Source: Monarcha castaneiventris obscurior (Eukaryota; Chordata; Aves; Passeriformes; Monarchidae). Taken from it: a stretch of DNA of 64,000 bases. The notes under the pieces are model-generated. The model was given only the letters and a program-made list of their open reading frames with translations, had not been told where the DNA came from and ran no database searches. Positions within the stretch are counted from its first letter, which is position 1. Every line of letters begins with the position of its first letter. Below are positions 11,901 to 22,916 of the stretch, in pieces. The stretch lies in contig JAMPIT010000712.1 in assembly GCA_026261815.1 (NCBI GenBank), forward strand, positions 62,001-126,000. The letters run 5' to 3'. A program made the translations under genes and the position numbers.

Positions 11901-14900
11901 GAAATCCTGGGGCTTTATCGAAGGCCAGCAGCCTCGAGTTGAGAGGACAACGTGACAATCTCTGTTTGCAAAGCATCTCCCAGCAGGAAGGTCCCCAGGA
12001 TGTCTCTGGGCCATCACCTTGGTGACAGCACGTTGCAGCGTGAGAAAGTTTGGAGGAGTCAGTCCTTGCTCGAGATGCATTTTTGGGGGTCATCATTTGG
12101 GGATGAACACAGCTGGATTGATCCCTGGAAAAGTGGAGGGAAAACATTCCTGTGCCCAGCATAACCCAAAAAGCAGCAGGGTGATAATGAAGATAATTAA
12201 TCCTAAAGCAGCTCTTGCTTCCAGGTTTCTCTGGAGGCCTTTGGGGTTCGTGGCACTGAGCAGGGTTTGTGTCCTGCAGGTGATGTGGAGAACCTGACCC
12301 CTGCAAAATCCTTTGAGGGCACCAAGGTGGGCGTTGGGAACATCGTGCTGGCTCTGTACAGCGGCCTCTTCGCCTATGGAGGATGGTAAGGCACAGCCCT
12401 CCCTCTTCCTTCCACACTGAACTCACTTCCAGCTCCAAACTGGAGCTCCTGTGAGGGCTCCTGATAGTGGAATCATGGAATGCTTTGGGTTGGAAGGGAC
12501 CTTCAAGATCATCCAGTGCAATGGGGAAGGACACATCCCACTATGCCAGGTTGCTCCAAGCCCCATCCAGCCTGGCCTTGGACATCAGCCATCCTAATTT
12601 TCCCCACAGGATCAGTCCCTGTGCCCCTCCTGGCATCCCTGTGCAGCTGAGTTTAACTGAAGGGTTTTATTTATGCCATGGACTAACCAGAATTAACCCC
12701 TGTCCTTTTGAAATTGCAGGAATTACTTGAATTTCGTGACAGAAGAGATGATAAATCCCTACAGGTGAGTCCTGGGATGACTTCCCTGGGGGAAAAGCTG
12801 CTGTTTTGGGGAAGCCCTTTCCTCGTGTGTTTAACAGAGGAGGAAGCCAAGGTCTTTATCTGGAAAAAGAGAAAACAAGATGGATTAATGACCTTCTACC
12901 TCCCTGGAACCAGGGAAAGGGAACAATAATCCCTGCAGGAGCAGGGCTGTTGTTTTCCCTGCTCTCCCGTGCCGTGTTATCAGCGCTGGGAGAAATCTCT
13001 GCTTCCTTGGCCTGACACCTCTGTGAGTTATGGGCCAGGAAAGAGCACTCAGGGCTTTATTGCTGCCTTGGTTAAGCTCCCAATGAGCATTTGTGCTGCT
13101 CTCCGTGTGTTTGTGCTGCTCTCCATGTGTTTGTCCCGTGCTCTTCCCATCCTGTTGAGCAAGAGCTGCTTCCTGCTCTGCTCGTGCCTCTCGGGGTTAT
13201 TTGGGGCCCTCAGCAGAGCAGGACAGTGCTGAGAAATCCCTTCTGCTTCTGGGAAGGTGCCTGGGAGCTGCTGAGAGCCGAGGCTCGGGGTCACTTGTGC
13301 AAGAGCCCGTCCTGGCTGACCCTGGGGGTGCTTTGTGCCTGCTGGGAAGCACAGGGTTGGATCTGCCCCTTTCCAGAGAAACAGCAAAAGGGGGGCTGCA
13401 TTCTGCAATTATTTTCATGTCTGCTGGATGCAGTTGTGGTATTTGACTCTGCTCCTGCAGCTTGGAGCTCCGCTGGACCAATTAGAGTGGCACCAAGCAG
13501 GGTTTCCTTTTTCACTTTCCATTCTCAAATGAAGTTAAACTGTTGGGAAAGGCAAATTTGTACCGACGCAGGCTGGTCACAGACCCACTCAGCTGTGCCT
13601 GAATTCCTTTCCTTTGAGTTCCCTCAGCCCAGGCAGCTGCACAGAGTAAGAGCCTAAAACTGCACCCTGCACCCCTGAGGTTCCCATCTCCCACAGGAAT
13701 CCCCCCAGCACAAGGGAGCTCCTTTGCCCAGAGAGAATCCCTGTGCTGGTGCCACTGGGTATTTTTAATTCATTCCCTCTGCAGTGATCCTGGATTTGTG
13801 CTCCTGCATGGAGCCTCTCCATGTAAAAAAGTCCCTTCTGCCCTAACCCTTCCCTCTCCATCTGCAGCCTCCAGGCTGTTCAGGGAATCACAGAGTCGCC
13901 AAGGTTGGAAAAGACCTTGAGACCATGAACCATGGTCACTACTAACCACATCCTGAGGTGCCACATCCTTGTGTTTTCTGAGGGATGGAGCCTCCCCCAC
14001 GCCTTGGGCAGCCTGTTGTGTGTGGATATCCCCTCTCCCATGGGAGCAGCATGTGCCTGGGAAAAGCTGGAGAACAGAGCGGCTCGAGCAAAGCCATCCC
14101 TGGGATCAGCAGCTCCCTGCTCCGAGCTGCTCCAGGACAAAGGATGTTTTTTTTTCCTAGAAACCTGCCTCTGGCTATCATCATCTCCCTGCCTGTCGTC
14201 ACTCTGGTGTATGTGCTGACCAACTTGGCTTACTTCACCACGCTGAGCACGGAGCAGATGCTGACGTCCGAGGCCGTGGCCGTGGTAAGATCCTCGCTGC
14301 TCCAGCCTGACTCATCCCAGGGCAGGTGAAATCAGCCTTGGAATCACCACACACATCTCCTGCTTCGTGCCAGGCTGCCCAGGGCTGGTGCAGAAACCCT
14401 GATGTTGAGCAGGAGATAAAGAGCAGCAGCCGTGACGGGAGCAGGGGAGAACAGCATGATCCCCAGGGGATTATCCGGGCAGCAGGGAGGGTGGCACTCA
14501 GTGCTGCTCTTCATTCTGAGCTAGGGAAGGCTGCTGCAGGCCTTGTGACTGCCCATCACTTAGCAGAGCTCGATATTTATGGGGAAAGGTCACTCAGTCA
14601 ACACTGAACTGGATTGTTCTCTCACTGTGCCTTTCCTGTTTTTATTAAGAGAGGAAAATAATACTTGTGTTAATTAAAATGCCAGTGTGGTCAGGAGCCC
14701 TGATGGCTTCAGAAGGGAGCAGACCTTGCAGACTGAGCCTGACCAGGATTGTTCAGGGCTTTGGGGGGAATCTGCCAGCCCAGGATGAGCTGAGCCCCTC
14801 AGGTGACACCGCTCCATGCTTTGGGCTGGGACCGAGGCCCTGCTCCAGGCACAGGCTGTGCTGCAGGGAATCCTGGAATGGTTTGGGTGGGAAGGGGACT

Positions 14901-17900
14901 GAAAACTCATCCCTGCTGTGGGCAGGGACACCTTCCACTATCCCAGGCTGCTCCAAGCCTTGTTGAGCCTGGCCTGGCACAGCAGAGGCTGGAAATCAAT
15001 CCCATCTTGTTGGTGCAAAGCTGCAGTGGAGCAGCACAGGCTCAGGCTGCGACAAAGAGCTGCAAGGCCAGGTCCCTGCCTGTCCCCAGGGCTGTGTCCC
15101 AGCTCCTGACTCAGCACTTGGCAGCAGCTGCTGTCTGAGTTTCCTCACAGTTTCCGTTTGGTCTTGAACTTTCCGATAGCTGTTGGACAAATGTTGTGTC
15201 CTGGCCCCTAGGGAAGGGCTGGCTGCTGATGGATTTTAGCAATTCCACAATCTGCTTTTTCAGGAAAGAGGAGAGCAGCACGTGGCAATGTGGGAAGCCC
15301 CATCACAGCTTCAGCACTGAGCTGTTTGAAATCTTACTTGTTGAGACTTCTCCAGATATTCTTTGTAGGCAGCTCTGAGTTTTTTAGGACATTGTGGATG
15401 TGAAATGTGTCTCGTTGTCCCCCATTTAGGATTTTGGGAACTACCACCTCGGTGTCATGTCCTGGATCATCCCTGTCTTTGTTGGGCTCTCGTGCTTTGG
15501 GTCTGTCAATGGATCTCTCTTCACTTCTTCCCGGTAGGTTCCTTGCTCAATCCTGTGGGTTTTGTTTACGAGCTGTGCTTAGTTCCTCTTCCTTTGGAGT
15601 TCTCCTCCAGAGAGTGGCTGTGGGCAGACACAAAGTCTGGAGGGCCTGGAGGCCGTGTGGGGAATGCAGGAAGACAAAGTCAGGCTTTAAAACCAGATTA
15701 AAGGCAACCTTTCAGTGCTCTTAATCTGCTGTTCCTCAGGCAATGTCCTGGTGAGGTCAATAAACCAGAACCAGACACGGGCTCAGTGCTTGGGGCTGGT
15801 GAGAAAGTGGCTTTAATGAAAAGCAGAAAGTTGGGAAACTTCAGGGATGGGATGAGAATCCCTGGGGAAGGGGAGAAAGGCTGGGCAGGGGCAGGACTGA
15901 GATGGTTCCAGCTCTGACACATCCCTGGGTTGTCTGGGGAGAGTCACTGAAGTGCTGTCCCTGGAGAGCAGGATGTAAATCCATCCTTCCTGCATTCCTT
16001 GGCTATCTCCAGCCTCCCCTGTGAATCAGGGGCCGGAGTTCCAGTGCTGGTGTTCCAGTCCTGCCTCAGAGTTCCAGTCCTGGTGTTCCAGTCCTGCCTC
16101 GGAGTTCCAGTCCTGGTGTTCCAGTCCTGCCTTGGGGCCGGCAGGGCTGAGCTGGGGCTGGCCCTCCTCGTTCTGTGCTGAACACAAAGCCCTGCAGGGG
16201 TGTGACTGCTCTGTGTCCCCTCTCTGTGTCCCCTCCCAGGCTGTTCTTCGTGGGATCCCGAGAGGGGCACCTGCCTTCCATCCTGTCCATGATCCACCCC
16301 CGGCTCCTCACCCCCGTCCCGTCCCTCGTGTTCACGGTGAGGCCCCGGGGCCGGGCTGGGAGGGGGTGGATCAAGGCTGGGATCCCATTGGAATGGAGCC
16401 ACAGCCATTCCTGCATGTGCCTACAGGAGATGGACCCTCCCCATCATGTCCTCATTGTCCACTTCTGTCTTGAATTCTCCCCATCCCTGCAAGTGTCCAA
16501 GGCCAGGCTGGATGGGGCTTGGAGCACCCTGGGATAGTGGAAGGTGTCCCTGCCCATGGCAGGAGGTTGGAACTTTAAGCTTTGAGGTCCTTCCAACCCA
16601 AACCATTCCATGATCCTATGAAATGGTTCCAGGCACCAACTGAAAATGAGTTGAATAACTAAAAAATAGCCAATGGGATCCCTTTCCTGGCAGCTATTTC
16701 CTCTAAAACCCCCTGTTTAGTGCTGTAACGTAGGTGGTTTTGCCTGCTCCGTTTCCTAATGGCCTTTTCCCTGGATTCAGTGTGTCATGACCCTGCTCTA
16801 TGCCTTCTCCAACAACATCTTCTCAGTCATCAACTTCTTCAGCTTCTTCAACTGGCTGTGCGTGGCCCTGGCCATCATTGGCATGATGTGGCTGCGGTAC
16901 AAGAAGCCGGAGCTGGAGAGGCCCATCAAGGTGAGAGCAGGGTGGGCACTGCCAGGGGGGTCCTCCCCAGCTCCCCTCCCAGCACCAGGGCAGGCCCAGC
17001 TGCTGGTCCTGCATGGAAAAGGGGCTGGGATTGCAGGGAAGTGCTCTGGGTAACTACAGGAGATGTCCCTGCTGCTGAACCCGTGCACAAAGAGCTGCCT
17101 TGGGGACAGCCCAGCGAGGGAGCTCTGGGTGCCAGGGCCAGGGTGGCATCGCTGTCCATGAGTGGCACATCCCAGGACCGACCCCAGGCTGTGGCTCTCA
17201 GTGTCACACTCTGTACCCCCCTGGAATTCCCCATAAATAGATTCCTGCTCAAGCAGCCGGCCCCGTGCCGAGCTCCGTCCCCGGTGTCCTTGGCCAGCTT
17301 GGCAGCCCCGTGTCCCATCTGGGGGGAGGCCAAGATCCTGTCAGCCCCTGCTGCCTCTCCCCCAAAGGTTGTTTTTCCCTCATCCCACGGCACACTCGGG
17401 TCTGTGCCAGGCAGCAGCACCCACAGGGGAAAAAATCCACGGGCCTGGACCGGCGCCTTCCCAAAGGGAATCTTTGCTGGCTTTTCCCTGAGGTTTTGGG
17501 GTTTTCTTCTCAAAGCTGGGCTGTTCTGGTGGGTGCCCTGCTTGGACTCCCCTGGGAAGCTTGTGCTGTGCCTCTGTGGGGTTTGGTGCTGTTGGTGCAG
17601 ATGACTTGGATAAGGAATTACGGAATTATGGAACTGAGGTCCAAAACGGTGCTGAGAAAGGCTCTCAGCCATGGTGGAACAACCATTCCGTCCTTCCCCA
17701 GGCTGGATAAACTCCTGGAGAGTCTCCCCTGCTCCCCTGACACATCTCCTGATGTGCCCCTTGCTCCCTGCCCAGGTGAACATCTGCCTGCCCATCTTCT
17801 TCATCCTGGCCTGCCTGTTCCTCATCGCCGTTTCCTTCTGGATGACGCCCAAGGAGTGTGGGATCGGCTTTGCCATCATCCTCAGTGGGATCCCCATTTA

Positions 17901-19675
17901 CTTCTTCGGGGTCTGGTGGCAAAACAAGCCCAAGTGGGTTCTCCAAGGCATCTGTGAGTATCTGCAGGGAGGAGCAGCTTTGGCTCCCCAGAAGTTTCCC
18001 AGTGCTGTGCTGCAGCTCTCCTCCCTGGGGAAGTGCAGGAGCTTCCAAACTCCTGCCTCTGATCCATTTTTCTTTCACACTAACAAGTTTATCCTGATGA
18101 TTGCCACGTGTGCCAAGCACCCAAAATGCATCCTGATGTGCAGTAATGGCAAAGTTTGGGATCAATACCATGTTTTTCGGGGTTTGTAATCCTGGCCAAC
18201 AGGTTGTTAGCAGCAGAGCATAATTCCCTGCTCCTGGAAGAGCCCAGGGCCAAGCCTTTGCTCAGCAGAGGATCCCTTCCTGGTGGTGGAGGGAGGATTG
18301 AGCACAGCTGGCCTCCATTTGACTGCTGGAAATCCACAATTAGTCCCGACCCACGGCTTAGCCAGTGCTGACATTTGGGATCCAGGCAAAGCTTGCCTTG
18401 GCATCCCCCTGTGGCAGCAGAGCAGAGGGAAGGGAAGGTCCCTGCACGTGTTCTCCCAGGTTTATTTTTCAGGGATCTGCTCCAAGGTTTCCCACCAGCT
18501 GCCACAAGGCCAGGGTGTGTTTGGAGGGATGGAGAGGCTGTGCTTGGCACACGGAACCTCTGCCTCAACCACTGAGCCCACAAAGTCAGTCCCTGCTGTC
18601 CAAGTAGCTGAACCCAGCAGCTCCTCCCTGCTCTCCTGCAAGGGGCTGACCTAGAAAAGCAGACAAGAAGTGCCCAGCCTTAGCTGGGTGTTTTATGAGG
18701 AAGAAAAAGGCTTTCAGCAGCACTCAGCACTCGTTGTTCTTCTTTTCCCCCTGTCTCTGTCTCTCTCTCCCTCTCTCCCACACTCACTTTTTTATCCTGA
18801 GTTTAGGCTCGGTTCCTGGAAAAGCCATTTTTGCAATGCCTGGGTGGTAAATTACCATATTCATTGTTTTCCTCCACCGAAGGATTGTAAGGAGAATATT
18901 GAAAATATTCTGGGGACAGACAGTTACAATCCTGCAAACGTCCAGTGAGAAACACAGGAGCTTTAAATGTGATTTATTGATCCACTGCAGATCATCTGAT
19001 CGCCTCCCACTGATCTGAGCCTCACTTGGTTGTGCTTAGAATTAGTTTGGCCAGGCAGGAATATTTTGTGATCTCCAAACAGGGTGGAGCAGCAGGGAGC
19101 AGAGGAGGGTTTGGATGGGTGGGATAATAAAAATGACTTCAGTTGAGCCCCTTTTCCTGGGAAATCTGCTCCTGGAATGTCCCTTGGCTCCCACCTGCCC
19201 TGGGCCAGGCAGGGGCCTCTGCCCCGTGTGCAGGCCAGGGGGCTTTGGGTGGGTTTGTCCTTCACAAGAAGCTGTGGGCTCACATGGCTTTAAGAATTGG
19301 AAGCAGAAGCTTCACCTTGGATTTTCCATGCCCATTCCTGACTCAGTTTTGGCTGCTCACACTCAGAGCATCCAAAATTAGGTCCCTTATCACCAGGCAG
19401 GGAGAAGCTGTGCCCAGGAGTCCTGGAGCAGTGCGGAGCCCTCGCTCTTGGTGTGAGGTTTGAATTCTGGGAATGCAGTAGGGAGCATCCACGGAATATT
19501 TCAAGCCTGAAATTGTACTTGGACTCAGGGTGGGGAGGCAGAGGACTCAGCCCTTCCTTCCCTCATGGACCCAGATTGCTGCTGGTGATCCCTGACCTTT
19601 TCCTTTGCTTTCTCCACAGTCTCCGCCACAGTCCTGTGCCAGAAACTGATGGAAGTGGTTCCTCAGGAATCCTAG
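5854..19675 (+). CDS. SLC7A5: SLC7A5 (LAT1) large neutral amino acid transporter light chain, 5'-truncated by the window edge
   Basis: LAT1 is a sodium-independent plasma membrane exchanger of large neutral amino acids (leucine, phenylalanine, tryptophan) and thyroid hormones. It is disulfide-linked to the SLC3A2/4F2hc heavy chain. Nine exons are visible: 5854-5979, 12280-12385, 12720-12764, 14161-14284, 15430-15533, 16240-16336, 16781-16930, 17776-17953 and 19620-19675. All have GT/AG boundaries, and they join in phase to 327 codons and TAG. Numbering matches human LAT1 exactly from 181 to the C-terminal residue 507. The unwound TM6 gate region (SGLFAYGGW, with Phe252) and Glu303 fall at the expected positions. 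TM5 through TM12 and the cytoplasmic tail (ending VVPQES) are encoded. TM1-4 and the heavy-chain-linking Cys164 lie upstream, outside the window. No frameshift or premature stop is seen, so the gene looks functional. Other SLC7 light chains are less likely because the match is near-identical over long stretches. Confidence 0.97.
7978..8090 (-). mobile_element. CR1 LINE 3' fragment
   Basis: Starts ATAGAATCATGAAATGGTTT right after a T-rich stretch near 7963-7979 and continues through GACACCTTCCCCTATCCCAG. About 110 bases, strongly 5'-truncated. Confidence 0.85.
9385..9660. promoter_or_regulatory. Candidate intronic regulatory element in SLC7A5 intron 2
   Basis: A CpG-containing block is followed at 9511-9533 by an AT-rich motif with TTAATTTGGTTAATTG, resembling HNF1 or homeodomain sites. 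It lies between exons 2 and 3, is free of obvious CR1 sequence and differs in composition from its surroundings. Regulatory function is inference only. Confidence 0.2.
9940..10060 (+). mobile_element. CR1 LINE internal fragment lacking the 3' end
   Basis: Has GGGGTAATGGCTTTAAACTG, GGCAGGTTTAGATGAGA and GGATGGTGAGATATGGGCAC. This corresponds to the part of CR1 upstream of the usual tail; similarity is lost after about 10060. Confidence 0.75.
12280..12385 (+). CDS. SLC7A5: SLC7A5 exon 3 (residues 223-256), TM6 gate
   Basis: The acceptor is GTCCTGCAG and the donor TG|GTAAGG. It encodes the extracellular stretch beginning DVENLTP and then the unwound TM6 segment YSGLFAYGG. This contains Phe252, known in LAT1 as the gating residue over the substrate pocket, and Gly255. 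The NLT triplet is an N-glycosylation sequon in a predicted outside loop, but LAT1 light chains are generally not glycosylated. Confidence 0.96.
12468..12605 (-). mobile_element. CR1 LINE 3' fragment between SLC7A5 exons 3 and 4
   Basis: Begins TGGAATCATGGAATGCTTTG and runs through AGGTTGCTCCAAGCCCCATC. It occupies much of a 334-base intron. Confidence 0.85.
12720..12764 (+). CDS. SLC7A5: SLC7A5 exon 4 (residues 258-271)
   Basis: A 45-base exon split in phase on both sides: Trp257 is completed by its first G, and Arg272 begins with its last AG. It reads [14 protein letters not shown], near-identical to the mammalian protein. Asn258 and Tyr259 follow the TM6 unwound region. The acceptor is AAATTGCAG and the donor AG|GTGAGT. 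Confidence 0.96.
13886..14060 (-). mobile_element. CR1-like fragment, diverged subfamily, before SLC7A5 exon 5
   Basis: Begins GGGAATCACAGAGTCGCCAA and GGTTGGAAAAGACCTTGAGA, the tail of a CR1 subfamily different from the majority here. The far edge is uncertain. Confidence 0.65.
14161..14284 (+). CDS. SLC7A5: SLC7A5 exon 5 (residues 273-313), TM7
   Basis: It is preceded by a long T-rich tract and TAG acceptor and ends at GTG|GTAAGA. It encodes the conserved [11 protein letters not shown] helix and the [13 protein letters not shown] loop. Glu303, reported to matter for LAT1 transport, is in place. Confidence 0.96.
14868..14980 (-). mobile_element. CR1 LINE 3' fragment
   Basis: GGAATCCTGGAATGGTTTGG, then GACACCTTCCACTATCCCAG and GCTCCAAGCCTTG in the SLC7A5 intron between exons 5 and 6. 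Confidence 0.85.
15430..15533 (+). CDS. SLC7A5: SLC7A5 exon 6 (residues 314-347), TM8
   Basis: The acceptor is CCATTTAG and the donor CG|GTAGGT. It encodes [15 protein letters not shown] and the following helix with [13 protein letters not shown], the TM8 segment of LAT1. It ends two bases into Arg348. Confidence 0.96.
16036..16134. repeat. Three tandem copies of a 33-bp unit
   Basis: The unit starts GAGTTCCAGTCCTGGTGTTC and ends CTGCCTC(A/G/T)G. Three nearly identical copies lie in the intron between SLC7A5 exons 6 and 7. Each unit is itself built of two GTTCCAGTCCTG half-units. Confidence 0.9.
16240..16336 (+). CDS. SLC7A5: SLC7A5 exon 7 (residues 349-380)
   Basis: The acceptor is CCCTCCCAG and the donor ACG|GTGAGG. 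It encodes [20 protein letters not shown], the highly conserved cytoplasmic loop between TM8 and TM9, and the first turn of TM9. Confidence 0.96.
16485..16622 (+). mobile_element. CR1 LINE 3' fragment
   Basis: Contains GTCCAAGGCCAGGCTGGATG, GGGATAGTGGAAGGTGTCCC and the terminus CCTTCCAACCCAAACCATTC followed by CATGATCCTATG, the typical CR1 3' octamer-like end. Confidence 0.9.
16781..16930 (+). CDS. SLC7A5: SLC7A5 exon 8 (residues 381-430), TM9-TM10
   Basis: The acceptor is TGGATTCAG and the donor AAG|GTGAGA. It spans exactly 50 codons in phase 0. It encodes CVMTLLYAF and [17 protein letters not shown] helices and ends with the basic [10 protein letters not shown] loop typical of LAT1. Confidence 0.96.
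17776..17953 (+). CDS. SLC7A5: SLC7A5 exon 9 (residues 431-489), TM11-TM12
   Basis: The acceptor is GCCCAG and the donor T|GTGAGT. It encodes [19 protein letters not shown] (TM11), a short outside loop, and the [11 protein letters not shown] helix (TM12), followed by the NKPKW membrane exit. It ends after the first base of Phe490. Confidence 0.96.
19620..19675 (+). CDS. SLC7A5: SLC7A5 exon 10, C-terminal tail and stop
   Basis: The acceptor is TTTCTCCACAG. It encodes the cytoplasmic tail [17 protein letters not shown] after the split Phe490, then TAG at 19673-19675. This tail matches the mammalian one at most positions and gives residue 507, the usual LAT1 length. Confidence 0.95.
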
Positions 19676-20687
19676 GCAGGAAAAGCAGGGACTTGGAGCT
19701 CGAGGAAACGCACAACGTGATTTTGAGATGACACAAGGATCCGACCCCTCACTCCCGAACCCCAGGCACCGGAGCCCCCGAGGGAGCTGCTTCCTGCTGC
19801 TGCCACGGCCCCAAGGCTCTGCTTCACCTCCTGCAGCCCCTGCAGCCCCACAGCCCAGCGAGGAGAGGGTCTTGGTACGAGCACGAGCCAGGAGGAGGAA
19901 TTCCAAAGGGCAGTTCCAGAGGGGTGCTGCCTGTGCCCTCTGTGTGCGTGTGAGGGCTCTGCTTGGCTCTGGGGGGCTCCTGTGCTTCGCCTCTGGGATC
20001 TGCTGGAGCCTGGTTGGAGTGTTCAGAGTGCCTGGGGTGGGGCTGGGGGCTGCCACGGAGCCCTGGGGGGGACCTTGGCCTGGCCCAGGGGTGGGGTTGG
20101 GAACTCACAGCCCCAGCAGGCAGTGGGACAGGGCAGAGCAGGACCAGTGACGTGGAGGGGCCCCATCCGAGTGTCCCCGTGTTCCTCCCTAGAGCACTCG
20201 GGGCCCTGCCACCCTTTGGATTTGGATCAGCACTCCCAAATCCAAGCCAGCTCCCTGCTGCTGAGCCAATCCTCCAGGATGCTCTTCCCCACGATGCCCA
20301 TCCCGTGGCCCTGGGAATGAGCGCTGAGGGGGGAGTTCCTGCTGAGAAGCCCAGGAACTGCAGTCAGCAGAAGGCCAAGTCCTTGGCTTGCTCATTCCCT
20401 GCTTTTCTGTGCCAGGCTTTCATCCAGTGTGGGATGAGCAGCCCCGTGCTCTCCTCACGGCCCTGTGAGGCCCCGTGTTTGCCCCTAAAGCATCTGCAGA
20501 GAGCAGTAAAGGGTGGGATTCCCCTGGCACATTCATTCCCTGGGGTCTCTCCATGCGCTGCCTGGCGCTGTTCCCTTTGTCCTGCTGCATCTCCTCTGGA
20601 ATGTGCCACGGAGATGGGACCAACCAGGTCTGGGGTGTGGAGAAGGGCACATGTCCTGGCTGGCTGCAGCCACCTCGGGCTGCTGGA

Positions 20688-20860
20688 GATCATGGAATGA
20701 GGTGGGAAGGGACCTTAAAGCTCATGGGCAAGGACACTTTCCACTATTCCAGGCTGCTCCAAGCCCTGTCCAACCTGGCCGTGGAAACTTCCAGGGATCC
20801 AGGGGCAGCCACAGCTTCTCTGGGCACCCTGTGCCAGAGCCTCCCCACCTGTGAGTAATG
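20688..20860 (-). mobile_element. CR1 LINE 3' fragment inside the SLC7A5 3' UTR region
   Basis: GATCATGGAATGAGGTGGGA, AAGGACACTTTCCACTATTC, then CCACAGCTTCTCTGGGCACC. It is antisense to SLC7A5. Confidence 0.85.
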
Positions 20861-21587
20861 AAAGTGAGTTCTGCTCTATGGAGCAGGGCCTGGGCCTGAT
20901 CCTCCCTCATGCACTGGGTCTGGCCTGATGAGATCCCAGCACCACCCTCCCGTTCCAGGAGCGATCCTTGAGCACAACCCATGATCCATATATGAAATCC
21001 TGGTTTGCTGTCGTGGGTGGTGCCCTCCCATCCCTGAGCACTCCCAGAATTCCTGTAGTTCCCGAGTAGTCAGCACTGTCCCCTTAGGGACACGCTGCTT
21101 CCTCTGGTCCAAAGTGTCACCTTTGGGAAAGCTGCAGTTCCTGAACCATTTGCTCCTTGTGCCTCTGCACTCTGACATCACTTGGAATTCTGATCTTTTC
21201 CCCACTGGAGCTGCTTTGCTGTCTCTGTTGCAGATCTTTGTGCTCGTGCTTTGTGCAGGTGGCTTGGTGAACTGTTTCCCTTTTTTTTTTGGTAAACTTG
21301 GCCGTTGGGAAGCCGGGATGCTCCGGGAGCTGTCGCTTCCCGCTGCATTCTCCTCGCAGCGTAGAGTTCTTTGGGATGAAGGGGCATTAAGGACACTGTG
21401 GTACTCGCTCAGGCCTTGTCCTGGGAAGTCCTGCAGCACTCCAGGGCTGTCAGGGCAGGGGCAGCTCCTGCCCAGCTCTGTGGCTGTGTCCAGGTGCAGC
21501 TCCACGCTCCGGCTTTGCCAGCCCCGCGTCCTGCTCCGAGGCAGGAATAGGGGAGACAATCAGCTCTTTATTCCATGGCAGCTGGGG

Positions 21588-21763
21588 TGGAGATTGCCAG
21601 ACCAGCTCAGTGACAGTGTGGAGATTCCCAAACCAGCTCAGTGACAGTGTGGAGATTCCCAAACCAGCTCAGTGACAGTGTGGAGATTCCCAAACTAGCT
21701 CAGTGACAGCGTGGAGATTGCCAGACCAGCTCAGTGACTGCATGGAGATTCCCAATCCAGCTC
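21588..21763. repeat. Minisatellite, 31-bp unit, five to six copies
   Basis: The unit TGGAGATTCCCAAACCAGCT plus CAGTGACAGTG is repeated with small changes (GATTGCCAGACC variants in the first and fifth copies). It lies within the putative 3' UTR of SLC7A5. Confidence 0.9.
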
Positions 21764-22392
21764 TCCAGGAGCTGGGTTAATCCATGAGGATTTGCAGCTG
21801 GTTTAGGAATATCCAGAGGGCAGAACCCAAAGCTTTTGGCCAGTGCCTGGCTGTGCAGGGACCTACGTGCAATGAGCTGGAGCATCTCGGATCCGATGCC
21901 CATGGAGAGGCTTTGGCATAAATAAGGTCATGAATCACAAAACCTGAGCTGGATTTTTGGCTTCTTCCAGCTGCAGGCTGAGATGGTTTGGAGCAGTGAT
22001 GGGAAATCACAGCTCCTGCTGGAGCTGTTCCATGGAGAGGGGACCTCAGTGTCACCTGCCACTCAGGCTGCAGCTTTTTTGGCTGTGAGGGTCTCAGGGC
22101 AGCTCCTGCAGGGCCTGGGTTCAGCGAGGGGGCTCTCAGTGCCAAAACCCACCAGCAGAATCCCTTGGGAAGCAAAGCAAAGGCATTGAAATCTCAGCCA
22201 CCTCAACCCAAAGTCAGTTGGCACCAAGGGCCCTCCACAGAGAGCTCAGGATTGGGGCCAGAGCTCCCAAAGGGTGGCCACAATGTCCACCAGGTGATGA
22301 CCATCACAGTGTCCTCCTGGTGACCCTTTCACACTGGTTTGAAAGAGGAGGTGACACACTAAAAACACTTCTTTATCAATTAATGGGTTTGA

Positions 22393-22398
22393 ATTAAA
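22393..22398 (+). terminator. SLC7A5: Candidate polyadenylation signal ATTAAA for SLC7A5
   Basis: This is the common variant hexamer, followed within 20-60 bases by T-rich sequence (GCTTTGCTTTTCGTGG). It lies 2.7 kb past the stop codon. No transcript evidence is available. Confidence 0.35.
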
Positions 22399-22869
22399 TC
22401 CTTAACTCGCTCGCTTTGCTTTTCGTGGATTTTCATTATTTTTCACGTGCTGCTGAAGATCTTTCTCTCGTACTAACCTGAGGCTCTGGCACCAATCCCA
22501 CATTCATGGGGGTCTTGCCAGCATCTCCTTGGCAATAGAGGTTTAGGAAGAAACTGAACCAGGTACCAGCACAGAGCCACAAAAAGGCTGTGTTTGGTCA
22601 GCCATAGCTCACATCTCAAATTTATCTGCCAAAAAGCTGATTTCTTTCATTCTGGAGTTCAGTTTCCCACCATTCCCAGCACTGGAGGTGGGATTTTTCC
22701 TGTTGTTTCTCCCTTGTGCTTTTTGGAGCCTGTGGTCGGTCACAGCTCCTGCACCCAGGGCAGGAGATGAACCCTCCCCACAAGGACCCTGCAGCCACAG
22801 CGACCTAAACGAGGTTCCACGGGAATCTCTTCCATTGACTGCTTCCTGCAAGTTCAGCCCGAGCCGTTG

Positions 22870-22916
22870 TGTCCATGGAATTCAGGGTGGAAAAGACCTT
22901 GAAGGTCACGGAGCCC
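22870..22916 (-). mobile_element. Short CR1-like remnant
   Basis: About 45 bases (GGAATTCAGGGTGGAAAAGA, CCTTGAAGGTCA) resemble a reverse CR1 terminus. Too short for certainty. Confidence 0.4.

Larger units (their letters stand above)
19676..22420 (+). other. SLC7A5: SLC7A5 3' untranslated region (end uncertain)
   Basis: This follows the TAG stop directly with no further coding block. It holds a reverse CR1 fragment (about 20688-20860) and a 31-bp tandem repeat (21588-21763). The first good polyadenylation hexamer seen is ATTAAA at 22393-22398, followed by a T/GT-rich stretch. This would give a 3' UTR of about 2.7 kb, comparable to the long UTR remembered for mammalian SLC7A5. An alternative end near 25.1 kb is also possible. 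Confidence 0.5.

Noticed and set aside
18955..19619. Extra SLC7A5 exon between exons 9 and 10
   Set aside because: Exon 9 joins exon 10 in phase and reproduces the full LAT1 tail at the expected length, so no additional exon is needed.
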